A DNA stretch of 10,358 nt from Deinococcus marmoris DSM 12784 (GCF_000701405.1 NZ_JNIV01000131.1:1-10358); one strand, 5' to 3'. Counted from the first letter of the stretch, positions 1-8,515 are shown. The notes: generated from the sequence alone by a model not told the origin. Program-made: numbers and translations.

Positions 1-252
1 ATCAGGATGCTCACTCATTTTCAGCGTCTTGCCAGGGTGGCCGCGCTGTCCGCCAGAAGAGCAACCGCTCTTCTGGCGCTCACTCTTGGGAAGCCACGGT
101 TTGTCCTGGCTGGGAGGCTGGCTAGAGGTTTTGCTGGTTTGCGCGAGCTGGGCTTCCAGATCTTGAACACGGGCGAGCAAGGCAGCAAACGCGAGTTGAA
201 GCTGTGCCAGTTCAGCTCCCAGTCGTTTGCAGTTGGCGCAGTCGTTTTGAAT
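1..252 (-). CDS. IS66-family transposase (TnpC), N-terminal fragment
   Basis: The 84 visible codons encode the N-terminus of an IS66 transposase. A CxxC pair ([10 protein letters not shown]) is followed by a leucine-rich coiled coil, roughly residues 11-38. Then come the family's Ser/Pro linker ([15 protein letters not shown]) and the [11 protein letters not shown] stretch, matching the usual GGQ.GHPG.TL. The catalytic DDE part lies beyond the left edge. The frame is open from a TAG at 262-264 and has no ATG, GTG or TTG before the CxxC motif. The first codon that fits family length is ATT at 250-252, and the first ordinary alternative is TTG at 178-180, inside the coiled coil. So either a rare ATT start is used or the start codon has been lost. 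Family confidence is high; start confidence is low. Confidence 0.78.
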   Translation of the reverse strand, partial: MQNDCANCKRLGAELAQLQLAFAALLARVQDLEAQLAQTSKTSSQPPSQDKPWLPKSERQKSGCSSGGQRGHPGKTLKMSEHPD

Positions 253-290
253 GCGCCTACTCTACACTCGCCCGCTTCGCAAGTCCCCCT

Positions 291-303
291 GCTGAGTAGT
301 TAC
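291..303 (-). repeat. IS66 terminal inverted repeat, left copy
   Basis: The minus strand reads GTAACTACTCAGC from 303 to 291. It is identical, in opposite orientation, to 10268-10280. Beyond these 13 bases the two ends share only scattered matches. Confidence 0.8.
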
Positions 304-320
304 AAACCCCGATCTGGCAT

Positions 321-896
321 TCAGAACACCAGCTCGCGTTCGGCGGGCCGCAGGTGCTGCCACAGCAGCGCTTCCAGGCTGGCCTGCGTGTGGTCTTCCT
401 CTGCGCGCAGGCGCAGCAGCAGCAGACCCGCGCTGCGAAAAGCCAGGTTCTTGGCTTCATCGCGGCGGTGCTGTTCGGTGTGGTTGGCGTTCCTGCCGCC
501 CAGTTCGATGGCGGCCACTGGACGGTGGCCGTCCAGCACCACGATCAGAAAGTCGATGTGTTCGTCACGCAGGCTGGCAAGGGCGGCCTGCTGCGGGGGC
601 AGGGCGGCGACGATCACGAACAGATCGTAGAGCCGCACGTTGGGAAAGGCCCGGTAACCGGGGGGCAAGGCCTGTTCCAGCGTGCGGAAGAACGCGCCCT
701 CGCTGAGACTGAAAAATGGACTCCGGGTCTCGACGGCCAGATGCGGCGGCAGCGCGTCCACCGGCGGATCAGGAATGCCAGGAGGTGGCAGACGACTGGC
801 CCGGCCCGGTGTGCTTCGTCTGCCCAGACAGAACCCAGCCGCCAGCAGCAGCGCGGCGGAGACACCGAGCAGCAGGCCAGACCCCAGGTGATCCAT
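321..896 (-). CDS. Membrane-anchored DUF2726 domain protein
   Basis: A 191-residue protein of unknown function. Residues 5-24 form a hydrophobic helix followed by Arg-Arg, an N-terminal membrane anchor with the rest probably cytoplasmic. A Pro-rich linker (28-60) leads to a DUF2726 domain (about 61-180): FSLSEGAFFRTLEQALPPGY, then a PNVRL strand, then IDFLIVVLDGHRPVAAIEL, then LLLLRLRAE. DUF2726 proteins usually carry an acidic ELDD/ELDG-like site before a His. Here that stretch is E131-L-G-G, so the acidic residues after Glu are missing. D115 and E131 resemble a PD-(D/E)xK-type arrangement, which is inference only. I chose the ATG at 896 because the helix starts there and a TACGCT -10 lies six bases upstream. 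An ATG at 992 would add 32 unconvincing residues. The IS boundary is 17 bases downstream. Confidence 0.75.
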   Translation of the reverse strand: MDHLGSGLLLGVSAALLLAAGFCLGRRSTPGRASRLPPPGIPDPPVDALPPHLAVETRSPFFSLSEGAFFRTLEQALPPGYRAFPNVRLYDLFVIVAALPPQQAALASLRDEHIDFLIVVLDGHRPVAAIELGGRNANHTEQHRRDEAKNLAFRSAGLLLLRLRAEEDHTQASLEALLWQHLRPAERELVF

Positions 897-902
897 ACCC
901 GC

Positions 903-908
903 AGCGTA
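903..908 (-). promoter_or_regulatory. Candidate -10 element for leaderless DUF2726 gene
   Basis: The minus strand reads TACGCT, then six bases (GCGGGT), then ATG. This is the TANNNT spacing of leaderless Deinococcus promoters. I see no Shine-Dalgarno and no clear -35. Confidence 0.4.
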
Positions 909-1008
909 GCCGGAGGGTCCTGACAGGGGCCTACCGAGCGGGCTGGATAAAGATTTACGGCGGCATCCCACGGGCCGAAGCCTACAGAGCAATCAGGTCT
1001 CCCGGCCC

Positions 1009-2094
1009 TCAGCCCAGGCCGTGTCCAAAGTCCAGGCCACCGTGCGCCACGTTTTCCACGGTCCGCTGCCGTTTGGCGCGGTACATCCGGGCGTCGGCCA
1101 GGGACAGCCACTCTTCAAGGCCCGCGCCGGGGGGCGGCTGGGCCACGCCGCCCTGAAGGCAGATGGGACCCAGACCGCCCGGCCACGCGGCGGTCCGCAA
1201 CCCGTGATTCAGGCGCGTGGTCAGTTCGTCCAGTCGCTGGGCCGTGCCCCACACCAGCAGCGCGAACTCGTCCCCGCTCAGGCGGAAGGCCACGTCCGGG
1301 GTGGAAAAGACCTGACCCAGCACCTGTCCCAGAGTGACCAGCACCGCGTCACCCGTCTGGTGCCCGAAGGCGTCGTTGATCCGCTTGAATTCATGAACGT
1401 CAAGCATGACAAGATGCACTTCCTGGCCTTCCTGCCGGGCGGTGTCCAGGGCCAGGGGCACGTCGTGGGAGAAAGCCCGGCGGTTGAGCAGTCCCGTCAG
1501 CATGTCGGTGCGGGTCAGCCGTTCGAGTTCCTCGCGCAGATCGGCGTTCTCCAGGGCAATCGAAACGTGCTGGGCCAGCAGGTTCAGGAAGGCCAGATCG
1601 GTGTCGTCGAAGGCGTGGGTCTCATAACTCTGGACGGACAGCACCCCGGTCCGCACGCCCCGCACCTCCAGCGGCACGAACAGCATCGAGACGGTGGGCG
1701 GCCCGGTCACCTCGTCTTCCGCCTGAACGGTCAACATCACCTTGCCCTTGTCCATCACCCGCCGGAAGCGCACCGGATATTCGGTCAGGTAGGCGTCGAT
1801 GTCAGGGATGGACAGCGCCTCGCCGTGCAACACCTGCTCGATGATGCCCTCGGGGTAGAAGGGCAACCGGTGGGAGTAGCGCCGCCGGTCCTCGTACACC
1901 TCCCACAACCAGTCGCCGCCGGGTTGCCGCAGCGCCAGCAGGGTGCTGTGGGCGTAAAAAAGCGTCCCGGCCTGCTGATGCACCGCCTGCACCACCGCGT
2001 CCACCCCGTGACTGTTGCGGGCCAGCGAGGCCAGCACCTGCACCAGTTGGTGGTAGCGCGCAAGCGGCGTTGTCTCGAATCTGATCATCGGCAC
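1009..2094 (-). CDS. GAF-GGDEF protein, probable diguanylate cyclase
   Basis: A 361-residue soluble signalling protein. An N-terminal GAF-type sensor (about 15-183) ends in a helix (about 184-195) leading into DMLTGLLNRRAF, the usual entry to a GGDEF domain (about 196-350). GGDEF proteins condense two GTP to c-di-GMP. The domain keeps D232, the first metal ligand, and FKRINDAFGH and TGDAVL. The signature reads RLSGDEF (273-277), so the first Gly is Ser; SGDEF variants can be active in known enzymes. The RxxD product-inhibition site that should precede it by five residues reads STPD (264-267), so its Arg is missing. The usual second Asp of DxDxFK is H234. There is no membrane segment or EAL domain. 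Translation starts at GTG 2094 or ATG 2088. Cyclase activity is likely but unproven. Confidence 0.88.
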   Translation of the reverse strand: MPMIRFETTPLARYHQLVQVLASLARNSHGVDAVVQAVHQQAGTLFYAHSTLLALRQPGGDWLWEVYEDRRRYSHRLPFYPEGIIEQVLHGEALSIPDIDAYLTEYPVRFRRVMDKGKVMLTVQAEDEVTGPPTVSMLFVPLEVRGVRTGVLSVQSYETHAFDDTDLAFLNLLAQHVSIALENADLREELERLTRTDMLTGLLNRRAFSHDVPLALDTARQEGQEVHLVMLDVHEFKRINDAFGHQTGDAVLVTLGQVLGQVFSTPDVAFRLSGDEFALLVWGTAQRLDELTTRLNHGLRTAAWPGGLGPICLQGGVAQPPPGAGLEEWLSLADARMYRAKRQRTVENVAHGGLDFGHGLG

Positions 2095-2468
2095 ACTCTG
2101 GCAGCGAGGAAGAACAGGGGGCGGACGTGGGGAACCTGGACCGAGTCTATACTTTCCCGTGACTCACAGCATCGGCGCTCCCTGGAGATTCTGCATGAGG
2201 GCCGGGGATGCCGGACGCCTCTCAGGCACTCCAGATACTGGAGCCGAAAATTTACAGAGCTATGTACCAGATCATGTCACATTGCGAGAACCGCTACAGT
2301 TTTTTATCCTCGTCAACCGCTGTTTGAACGAAGTGGGAAGCGACGCCCGGAGATGCCAGCATTGCATTTTGCAGGGCGAGGAGTTGCCCCACACCCAGGA
2401 ATTCCCGCACGGAGGCCGGGCGTGAATCGCCAGGGGTGAACCTGCCCCGTTCTCTGATGCAGACAACG
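2095..2468. other. Intergenic region without a convincing gene
   Basis: This stretch lies between the start of the GGDEF gene and the terminator of etfBA. Short open frames exist on both strands (plus 2159-2425; minus 2294-2497 and 2272-2487). None has a recognisable domain, a Shine-Dalgarno or biased third positions, and both minus-strand frames run through the etfBA terminator. Around 2245-2320 is a pocket of lower GC. A perfect inverted repeat, CTCCAG-ATA-CTGGAG, lies at 2229-2243 and could be a small operator. The GGDEF promoter probably lies at the left end. An unrecognised small RNA or decayed gene cannot be excluded. Confidence 0.4.
2146..2151 (-). promoter_or_regulatory. Candidate -10 for the GAF-GGDEF gene
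   Basis: The minus strand reads TATAGACT about 55 bases before the start codon. It contains both a TATAGA hexamer and an overlapping TANNNT (TAGACT). No clear -35 is visible, so this is only a candidate. Confidence 0.3.
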
Positions 2469-2499
2469 AAAAGGGCGGAGAAGCCACGCCTCTCCACCC
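2469..2499 (-). terminator. Rho-independent terminator of etfBA
   Basis: On the minus strand GGGTGGAGA pairs with TCTCCGCCC across a 9-base loop (nine pairs including one G-U), followed by TTTT. It begins 16 bases past the etfA stop. Confidence 0.8.
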
Positions 2500-2515
2500 C
2501 TGTCCCCTGCTCTGC

Positions 2516-3466
2516 CTACTTCTTGCTGGCGGCGATCAACGCTGGAACGATCAGATTTACATCGCCCACGATGCCGTAGTCGGCCACCTTGAAGATCGGC
2601 GCTTCGGCGTCCTTGTTGATGGCGATGATGTTCTTGCTCTTGCCCATGCCCGACAGGTGCTGCACCGCGCCGCTCACGCCCAGCGCGATGTACGCCTTGG
2701 GCTGCACGGTCTTGCCGGTCTGGCCCACCTGCTCGGCGTAGGGCCGCCAGCCCGCGTCCACCACGGCCCGAGTGGCACCCACGCCCGCGCCGATGTTGTC
2801 GGCCAGACCTTCCACGTACTGCGCGAAGTTCTCAGGGCTGCCCACACCGCGCCCGCCGGTCACGATCACTTCGGCTTCACTCAGGGCCACGCGGCTGGTC
2901 TTCTCCACGTTCTTGCCAGTAACTTCCGTACGGGGGGTGGGCAGCTCCAGCTCGATGTCGTACTGCTCGCCCGCCGCACCCGCCGGGGCTGCCGGGGCAA
3001 AACCGCCAGGTTTGACGGAAGCCACAATGATCGGCCCACTGGCCTCTACCGTCTCGGTCACGCGGGCCAGATAGGTGTAGCGCTGGGCCTGAAGGGCCTC
3101 GCCGCTGGCCGTCAGCTTGATGACGTCTTCCAGATACGGCGCATCCAGCTTCACGGCCACGCGTGGCGCGTATTCGCGGCCCGAACGGCTGCCGCCAATC
3201 AACACGGTGCTGGCCTCGCCTTCCTTCGCAATCTGGGTCACGGCGGCGGCCCAGACTTCGGGGTTGTACTGCGCCAGGGCGGGCAGATCGCCCACCAGCA
3301 CCTGATCGGCCACGGCAGCGGCCTCAGTGGCCACTCCGGCCACGTCCTGCCCGAGAACGAGCAGAGTGATCGGTCCCTCGCGGCCACTGTCGCGGGCGGC
3401 AGTGACCATTTCCAGGGTGGCCTTGGCGAGTTTTCCGCCCGTGTGTTCAGCAACGACTAAGATCAT
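2516..3466 (-). CDS. etfA: Electron transfer flavoprotein alpha subunit
   Basis: The 316-residue FAD-binding subunit of ETF. With EtfB it takes electrons from acyl-CoA and related dehydrogenases and passes them to the quinone pool through an ETF:quinone oxidoreductase. The N-terminal ETF domain (about 1-185) starts MILVVAEH. The C-terminal FAD domain (about 195-316) carries GGRGVGS (204-210), [11 protein letters not shown] (230-240), GQTGKTVQP (248-256), the family signature [10 protein letters not shown] (261-270), and [10 protein letters not shown] (283-292) followed by VADYGIVGD. Length is normal for the family. The ATG overlaps the etfB stop as ATGA (3463-3466), indicating translational coupling and equal output. 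A strong terminator follows. No acyl-CoA dehydrogenase gene is adjacent in this window. Confidence 0.97.
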   Translation of the reverse strand: MILVVAEHTGGKLAKATLEMVTAARDSGREGPITLLVLGQDVAGVATEAAAVADQVLVGDLPALAQYNPEVWAAAVTQIAKEGEASTVLIGGSRSGREYAPRVAVKLDAPYLEDVIKLTASGEALQAQRYTYLARVTETVEASGPIIVASVKPGGFAPAAPAGAAGEQYDIELELPTPRTEVTGKNVEKTSRVALSEAEVIVTGGRGVGSPENFAQYVEGLADNIGAGVGATRAVVDAGWRPYAEQVGQTGKTVQPKAYIALGVSGAVQHLSGMGKSKNIIAINKDAEAPIFKVADYGIVGDVNLIVPALIAASKK

Positions 3467-4221
3467 GCCAGCACCTTCGCTTCGTTTCGCAGGAGTTCAA
3501 GGAGTTGTTCGGCGGCGGCCTGCGGATCCTTGCCGTCGATCATCTTGTTCAGGCGGGCGCGCGTCTGGATCTCTGCGCCCAGGTATTTCACGGACGGCTG
3601 CACGTTATAGCCCCCCAGATCATCCTTGCGGAGTTCCTTTTTCTTGGCCTTCATGATGTTGGGCAGCGTGGGATAGCGCGGCTCGTTCAGGCCCTGCTGC
3701 GCGGTCACCACGGCAGGCAGGCTGACTTTAAAGCCCTCGTTGCCGTCGTCCACATCGTGGCGTCCGGTCAGGGTGTCGCCGTCAACCTTCAGCTCGTTGG
3801 TCCAGGTCAGTTGCGGCCAGCCCAGGCGCTCGGCGCTGGCGGCTCCCAGGGCCTGAGAATCCCAGTCGGCTTCCTGGCCGCCCAGCAGGATCAGGTCCGT
3901 GCCCTCGCTGCCCGCTACCTGCGCCACGATCTTGCTCAGGCTCACGGCATCAAAACGTTCATCGGTCTCGATGTGGATGGCACGGTCCACACCCATCGCC
4001 AGCGCGGTCCGCAGGGCGTCCTCCACCTTCTTGGGGCCAATCGCCAGCGCCACGATTTCCTCCACGTTCGCGCTTTCGCGCAGGCGCAGGGCTTCTTCCA
4101 CGCCGTACTCGTCCATGCCGTCGATGACCAGCGTGGTGCCGTCCAGATCGACGCGGTCACCGCTGACTTTCACGCGTGCCTCGGCGTCGGGAACCTGTCT
4201 TACAAGGGTCAAGATTTTCAT
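3463..4221 (-). CDS. etfB: Electron transfer flavoprotein beta subunit
   Basis: The 252-residue beta subunit of ETF, which binds AMP structurally and docks partner dehydrogenases. It begins [12 protein letters not shown]. It carries the beta-family signature around D157-A174 ([18 protein letters not shown]), followed by [17 protein letters not shown] (179-195). That is the recognition loop that contacts acyl-CoA dehydrogenases and is very close to the human sequence. This supports a classical, fatty-acid or amino-acid oxidation type of ETF rather than a bifurcating or FixAB-like one, though that sub-assignment is inference. The ATG at 4221 follows GGAGGT by four bases. The stop overlaps the etfA start by four bases. 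An operator-like palindrome lies upstream at 4280-4298. Confidence 0.97.
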   Translation of the reverse strand: MKILTLVRQVPDAEARVKVSGDRVDLDGTTLVIDGMDEYGVEEALRLRESANVEEIVALAIGPKKVEDALRTALAMGVDRAIHIETDERFDAVSLSKIVAQVAGSEGTDLILLGGQEADWDSQALGAASAERLGWPQLTWTNELKVDGDTLTGRHDVDDGNEGFKVSLPAVVTAQQGLNEPRYPTLPNIMKAKKKELRKDDLGGYNVQPSVKYLGAEIQTRARLNKMIDGKDPQAAAEQLLELLRNEAKVLA

Positions 4222-4224
4222 GCA

Positions 4225-4230
4225 ACCTCC
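4225..4230 (-). promoter_or_regulatory. Shine-Dalgarno of etfB
   Basis: The minus strand reads GGAGGT, four bases before the ATG at 4221. It is the only near-perfect ribosome binding site in the window and fixes the etfB start. Confidence 0.85.
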
Positions 4231-4279
4231 AGAGGGGTGGGTGTGGGGGCGATTTACGATGCGCGCCCAGCAATAAAAT

Positions 4280-4298
4280 TAAACTCGGTCCAAGTTTA
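4280..4298. promoter_or_regulatory. Operator-like palindrome upstream of etfBA
   Basis: The 19 bases TAAACTCGGTCCAAGTTTA form an inverted repeat around T4289, with 8 of 9 arm positions paired. It lies 59 bases before the etfB start in the gap shared with the divergent barrel gene. Size and symmetry fit a dimeric repressor such as a TetR-family fatty-acid regulator; the regulator itself is not in the window. No clean -35/-10 pair could be picked, although TTGGAC lies inside the palindrome and AT-rich TTTAATTTTAT follows it on the minus strand. Confidence 0.5.
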
Positions 4299-4482
4299 GC
4301 AGCATCTCTGTACACAGGGGGAACACAGGAGAAGTGGACAGAAGAATACGGCACCTGGGGGCCTCTATTTTGAAGCAGCCGGGCAGCGTCCGGGTGGGGA
4401 AAGGGTACAAACAACCCCAGAGGCGTTCCTGAGGCAGAGACACCCAAACGCCGCCGCTTCCTAAACCCGTCGTCAACCAGAG

Positions 4483-4507
4483 CATGAGGCGCTCTCATGT
4501 TGAGAGC
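4483..4507 (+). promoter_or_regulatory. Overlapping, mutually exclusive hairpins before the barrel gene
   Basis: CATGAG (4483-4488) can pair with CTCATG (4494-4499) across a 5-base loop. Alternatively GCTCTCA (4491-4497) can pair with TGAGAGC (4501-4507) across a 3-base loop. The two stems share 4491-4499, so only one can form. They end 14 bases before the ATG at 4522, on or next to the ribosome landing zone. Whether they act as RNA, or as a DNA operator, is not known. Confidence 0.4.
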
Positions 4508-4521
4508 CGAGGCTGGACCCC

Positions 4522-5181
4522 ATGAAGAAGCTGATCTCCCTGACCATTCTTGCTGCCGCCGCGACGGCTGGCGCACAGTCTTTCAACAACCTCGAACTCG
4601 GCCTGACCGGTGGCTACGCGGGCGGCCTGAGCGGCGAAGTTTTCGTTCATGCCCCCAACGTGGTTGGTCCCGTGGGCGTCAAGGTGGGCGTGGCCTACAC
4701 CCGCCCCGGCGACGCGATCAACGACGCCAGCCCGGAACTGCCCGGCATCTCCGGCCCCAACGAGACCTTCGGTGCCGCCAAGCAGGCCGGACGGGCCACT
4801 GAGTCCGGCAGACAGACCGTGGTTTCTGTGGACGGCACCTACGGCCTGGGTGAAGTGGCCCCTGGCGTGGACACCATGGTCTACGGCGGTGCCCGCTACG
4901 GCATGTTCAAGTCCACCGAGGACTACGGCAGCAGCGGCAGCACCACCTATTCCAGCAACGCGTTTGGTATCGGTGCGGGTGCGATGGCCAGCTACGCCCT
5001 GACCGGCAACCTGAGCCTGGTGGGCGATCTGGGCGCGGACTACTTCTTTAAGAGCGCCATCACCACCAGCAAGGGCGACACCATCGCCACCAACGACGGC
5101 AGCTACTCGGCCTTCGACAGCCGTGTTATTCGTCCCGGCACCAGCTTCAAGGCCCGTCTGGGCGTCAAGTACATGTTCTAA
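4522..5181 (+). CDS. Exported protein, probable outer-membrane beta-barrel
   Basis: A 219-residue exported protein of unknown function. Residues 1-18 form a signal peptide: Lys-Lys, a hydrophobic core, then TAGA before Gln19, so cleavage after Ala18 is likely. The mature part is rich in Gly, Ser, Thr, Tyr and alternating polar/hydrophobic strands (LELGLTGGYAGGL, VGVKVGVAYTR, MVYGGARYGMF, LSLVGDLGADYFF). It ends in FKARLGVKYMF, a C-terminal strand with a final Phe of the kind recognised by the BAM machinery. With about eight such strands, a small OmpA/OmpW-like barrel is plausible. The start is fixed by the signal peptide; the ribosome site is weak (GAGG at 4509-4512). It is divergent from etfBA and convergent with the next gene, so it is probably monocistronic with its own terminator at 5196-5231. 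Confidence 0.75.
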   Translation: MKKLISLTILAAAATAGAQSFNNLELGLTGGYAGGLSGEVFVHAPNVVGPVGVKVGVAYTRPGDAINDASPELPGISGPNETFGAAKQAGRATESGRQTVVSVDGTYGLGEVAPGVDTMVYGGARYGMFKSTEDYGSSGSTTYSSNAFGIGAGAMASYALTGNLSLVGDLGADYFFKSAITTSKGDTIATNDGSYSAFDSRVIRPGTSFKARLGVKYMF

Positions 5182-5195
5182 AGCAGATCAATCTG

Positions 5196-5231
5196 AGGGG
5201 TGGACAGGCTGCGGCCCGTTCACCCCTTTTT
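5196..5231 (+). terminator. Rho-independent terminator of the barrel gene, inside the convergent gene's 3' end
   Basis: AGGGGTG (5196-5202) pairs with CACCCCT (5221-5227). The 18-base loop can itself fold a short GG...CC stem, and a run of five T follows (5227-5231). The right arm and T tract are also the stop codon and the last codons (Lys-Lys-Gly) of the minus-strand gene. Confidence 0.65.
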
Positions 5232-5624
5232 CTTGTTCTTCTCCTGGCCGTCCAGGTAAGTCTTTAGCACCTCGAATCCGGCCACTGTACGCGGGAATCC
5301 CAGGTACGGCACACACAGCATCAACGCGCCGCGTACCTCGGCTTCCGTCGCTCCGGCGTTCATTGCGCCGCGCAGGTGGGTCCGCAGTTCCGGCGGGCTG
5401 CCCAGCGAGACCAGCAGGGCACAGGCGATCAGTTCCTGCGTCTTCAGGTCCAGCGCCGACTGCTCATACACGGTGTCGTAGGCAAAATTCTGGATGTGGG
5501 CGGCCAGATCGGTGTCCAGTCCCTGCAACCGTTCGATGATCCGGTCATGCTGGGAGCCGAAAATCACTCTTCTGGCGCGGTTTTCGGGCTGGGCTGGTGG
5601 GGTGCCGTGTCCATCGTCGTTCAT
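5220..5624 (-). CDS. Carboxymuconolactone decarboxylase (CMD) family protein
   Basis: A 134-residue small all-alpha protein of the CMD/AhpD superfamily. The domain spans about 40-126: [45 protein letters not shown] followed by [16 protein letters not shown]. It lacks the CxxC disulfide site of AhpD-type peroxidase partners; its two cysteines (C68 and C104) are far apart. That places it nearer the PcaC-like or uncharacterised branch. No protocatechuate-pathway genes are nearby, so the substrate is unknown. The first ~25 residues are polar and variable, and the C-terminus is Lys-rich. TACCCT followed by seven bases then ATG suggests a leaderless transcript from 5624. The 3' end overlaps the terminator of the convergent gene. 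Confidence 0.88.
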   Translation of the reverse strand: MNDDGHGTPPAQPENRARRVIFGSQHDRIIERLQGLDTDLAAHIQNFAYDTVYEQSALDLKTQELIACALLVSLGSPPELRTHLRGAMNAGATEAEVRGALMLCVPYLGFPRTVAGFEVLKTYLDGQEKNKKKG

Positions 5625-5631
5625 GGGGTCA

Positions 5632-5637
5632 AGGGTA
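5632..5637 (-). promoter_or_regulatory. Candidate -10 for leaderless CMD gene
   Basis: The minus strand reads TACCCT, then TGACCCC, then ATG. This is a TANNNT element seven bases before the start and there is no Shine-Dalgarno. No -35 is obvious. Confidence 0.4.
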
Positions 5638-5702
5638 CGGGGCGCGGGGCGAAAGAAGCGAGTCAGGTGGGGGGGCTTACAGTACAGAGGGTCAAGAACG
5701 TA

Positions 5703-5741
5703 AGTTTAGGCGCGTCTGGCGCATGGGGGATGCTCTAAACT
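5703..5741. repeat. Spaced inverted repeat upstream of clpC
   Basis: AGTTTAG (5703-5709) and CTAAACT (5735-5741) are perfect 7-base inverted arms separated by 25 bases, so arm centres are 32 bases apart (about three helical turns). They sit in the 229-bp gap between the CMD and clpC starts. TAAACT and TAAGTT here are also possible plus-strand -10 elements, but no good -35 supports either. Confidence 0.3.
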
Positions 5742-5842
5742 CAGACCTGTTCACCCACTCCACCAGTCCACTTCCTCCCCTTACCCTCACCCGCTTTCTG
5801 CGTTCTGAACGAGCCACGCGCGCATGTGCGATTTCGCCCCCT

Positions 5843-5848
5843 GGGGGT
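5843..5848 (+). promoter_or_regulatory. Weak Shine-Dalgarno of clpC
   Basis: GGGGGT lies five bases before ATG 5854. It favours this start over the in-frame ATG at 5824, which has no ribosome site and would add ten residues before the conserved MNRYDDRARL. Confidence 0.5.
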
Positions 5849-5853
5849 CTTCC

Positions 5854-8091
<2,238 letters not shown>

Positions 8092-8107
8092 GGAACCCCT
8101 CACCCAA

Positions 8108-8140
8108 CCCTCTCCCCACGGAGAGGGCTTTTTTGTTTTT
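8108..8140 (+). terminator. Rho-independent terminator of clpC
   Basis: CCCTCTCC (8108-8115) and GGAGAGGG (8120-8127) form a perfect 8-bp stem with loop CCAC. It is followed by C, six T, G and five T. It lies 16 bases past the clpC stop. Confidence 0.9.
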
Positions 8141-8165
8141 GCCCCGCCCATCATCTTGATCCAAC

Positions 8166-8462
8166 ATGCTGAAAGAGTCCTGCCAGACGGCGCGCGGCAG
8201 AGTGGGAACGAAGGCGAGTTGCCCGGCCCTCAAAGGACTGTTCCCCTTGGATTTCGTCATGTGCCTGAAAACCTCTGCGCTGGCCGGGGGCCGTGAACAT
8301 CTGCTCATTGGCGCGGCCTGGACCGTGTGTATCGCCTCGTTAGGCTACGGCCTTCAGCGCAGGCTCGCCCAGCGAATCACCATCAGTGTCCTGATCGTTT
8401 TCGGCCTGCTGCTGCTGCTGGGCAGCGTGTACGTGGATTGCCTGAAGCCCTCGCTGTTGTAG
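8166..8462 (+). CDS. Possible small two-helix membrane protein
   Basis: An unrecognised frame of 98 codons, or 67 if translation starts at the in-frame ATG at 8259. The shorter form has two hydrophobic segments, HLLIGAAWTVCIASLGYG and ITISVLIVFGLLLLLGSVYV, joined by a positive loop (LQRRLAQR). It ends DCLKPSLL. Third positions are mostly G or C, as in neighbouring genes, and the hydrophobic segments look real. The first 31 residues of the long form look less protein-like, so 8259 may be the true start. Neither start has a Shine-Dalgarno or a well-placed TANNNT. It lies between the clpC terminator and the DUF2087 gene on the same strand. It may be a real small membrane protein or a chance frame; no function is suggested. 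Confidence 0.4.
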   Translation: MLKESCQTARGRVGTKASCPALKGLFPLDFVMCLKTSALAGGREHLLIGAAWTVCIASLGYGLQRRLAQRITISVLIVFGLLLLLGSVYVDCLKPSLL

Positions 8463-8515
8463 AGCGCCCCCGCCGATTTGTGGCTCCCTGCCCGCTGCCG
8501 CCTGCCCCCAGCGGT

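Larger units (their letters stand above)
1..303 (-). mobile_element. IS66-family insertion sequence, transposase-start end (partial)
   Basis: This is the terminus of an insertion sequence whose body runs off the left edge. The boundary is set at 303, where the minus strand begins GTAACTACTCAGC; IS66-family termini typically start with GTAA, and the same 13 bases recur inverted at 10268. Only about 50 bases separate the terminus from the transposase frame, so there is no room for the tnpA and tnpB genes of classical IS66. That points to the tnpC-only subgroup (ISBst12-like). The IS edge lies 17 bases past the stop of the DUF2726 gene and leaves it intact. The 8-bp target duplication expected for IS66 cannot be checked because the other end is outside the window. 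Confidence 0.8.

Noticed and set aside
1021..2439. A 472-codon plus-strand frame opposite the GAF-GGDEF gene.
   Set aside because: It is His/Gln/Arg-rich in the manner of antisense translation, has no domain, and overlaps a clear GGDEF gene.
2294..2497. A 67-codon minus-strand frame after etfA, ending in a fairly protein-like stretch.
   Set aside because: Its start lies inside the etfBA terminator, it has no ribosome site, and it matches no family I recognise.
5220..5624. AhpD-type peroxidase partner.
   Set aside because: The CxxC catalytic pair is missing; the two cysteines are 36 residues apart.
5837..5847. CCCCC-T-GGGGG over the clpC ribosome site as a regulatory hairpin.
   Set aside because: A one-base loop cannot fold as such, and the tract is probably coincidental to the G-rich ribosome site.
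5625..5853. A radiation/desiccation response motif upstream of clpC, CMD or radA.
   Set aside because: No palindrome resembling TTATG...CATAA was found by eye in any of the intergenic regions.
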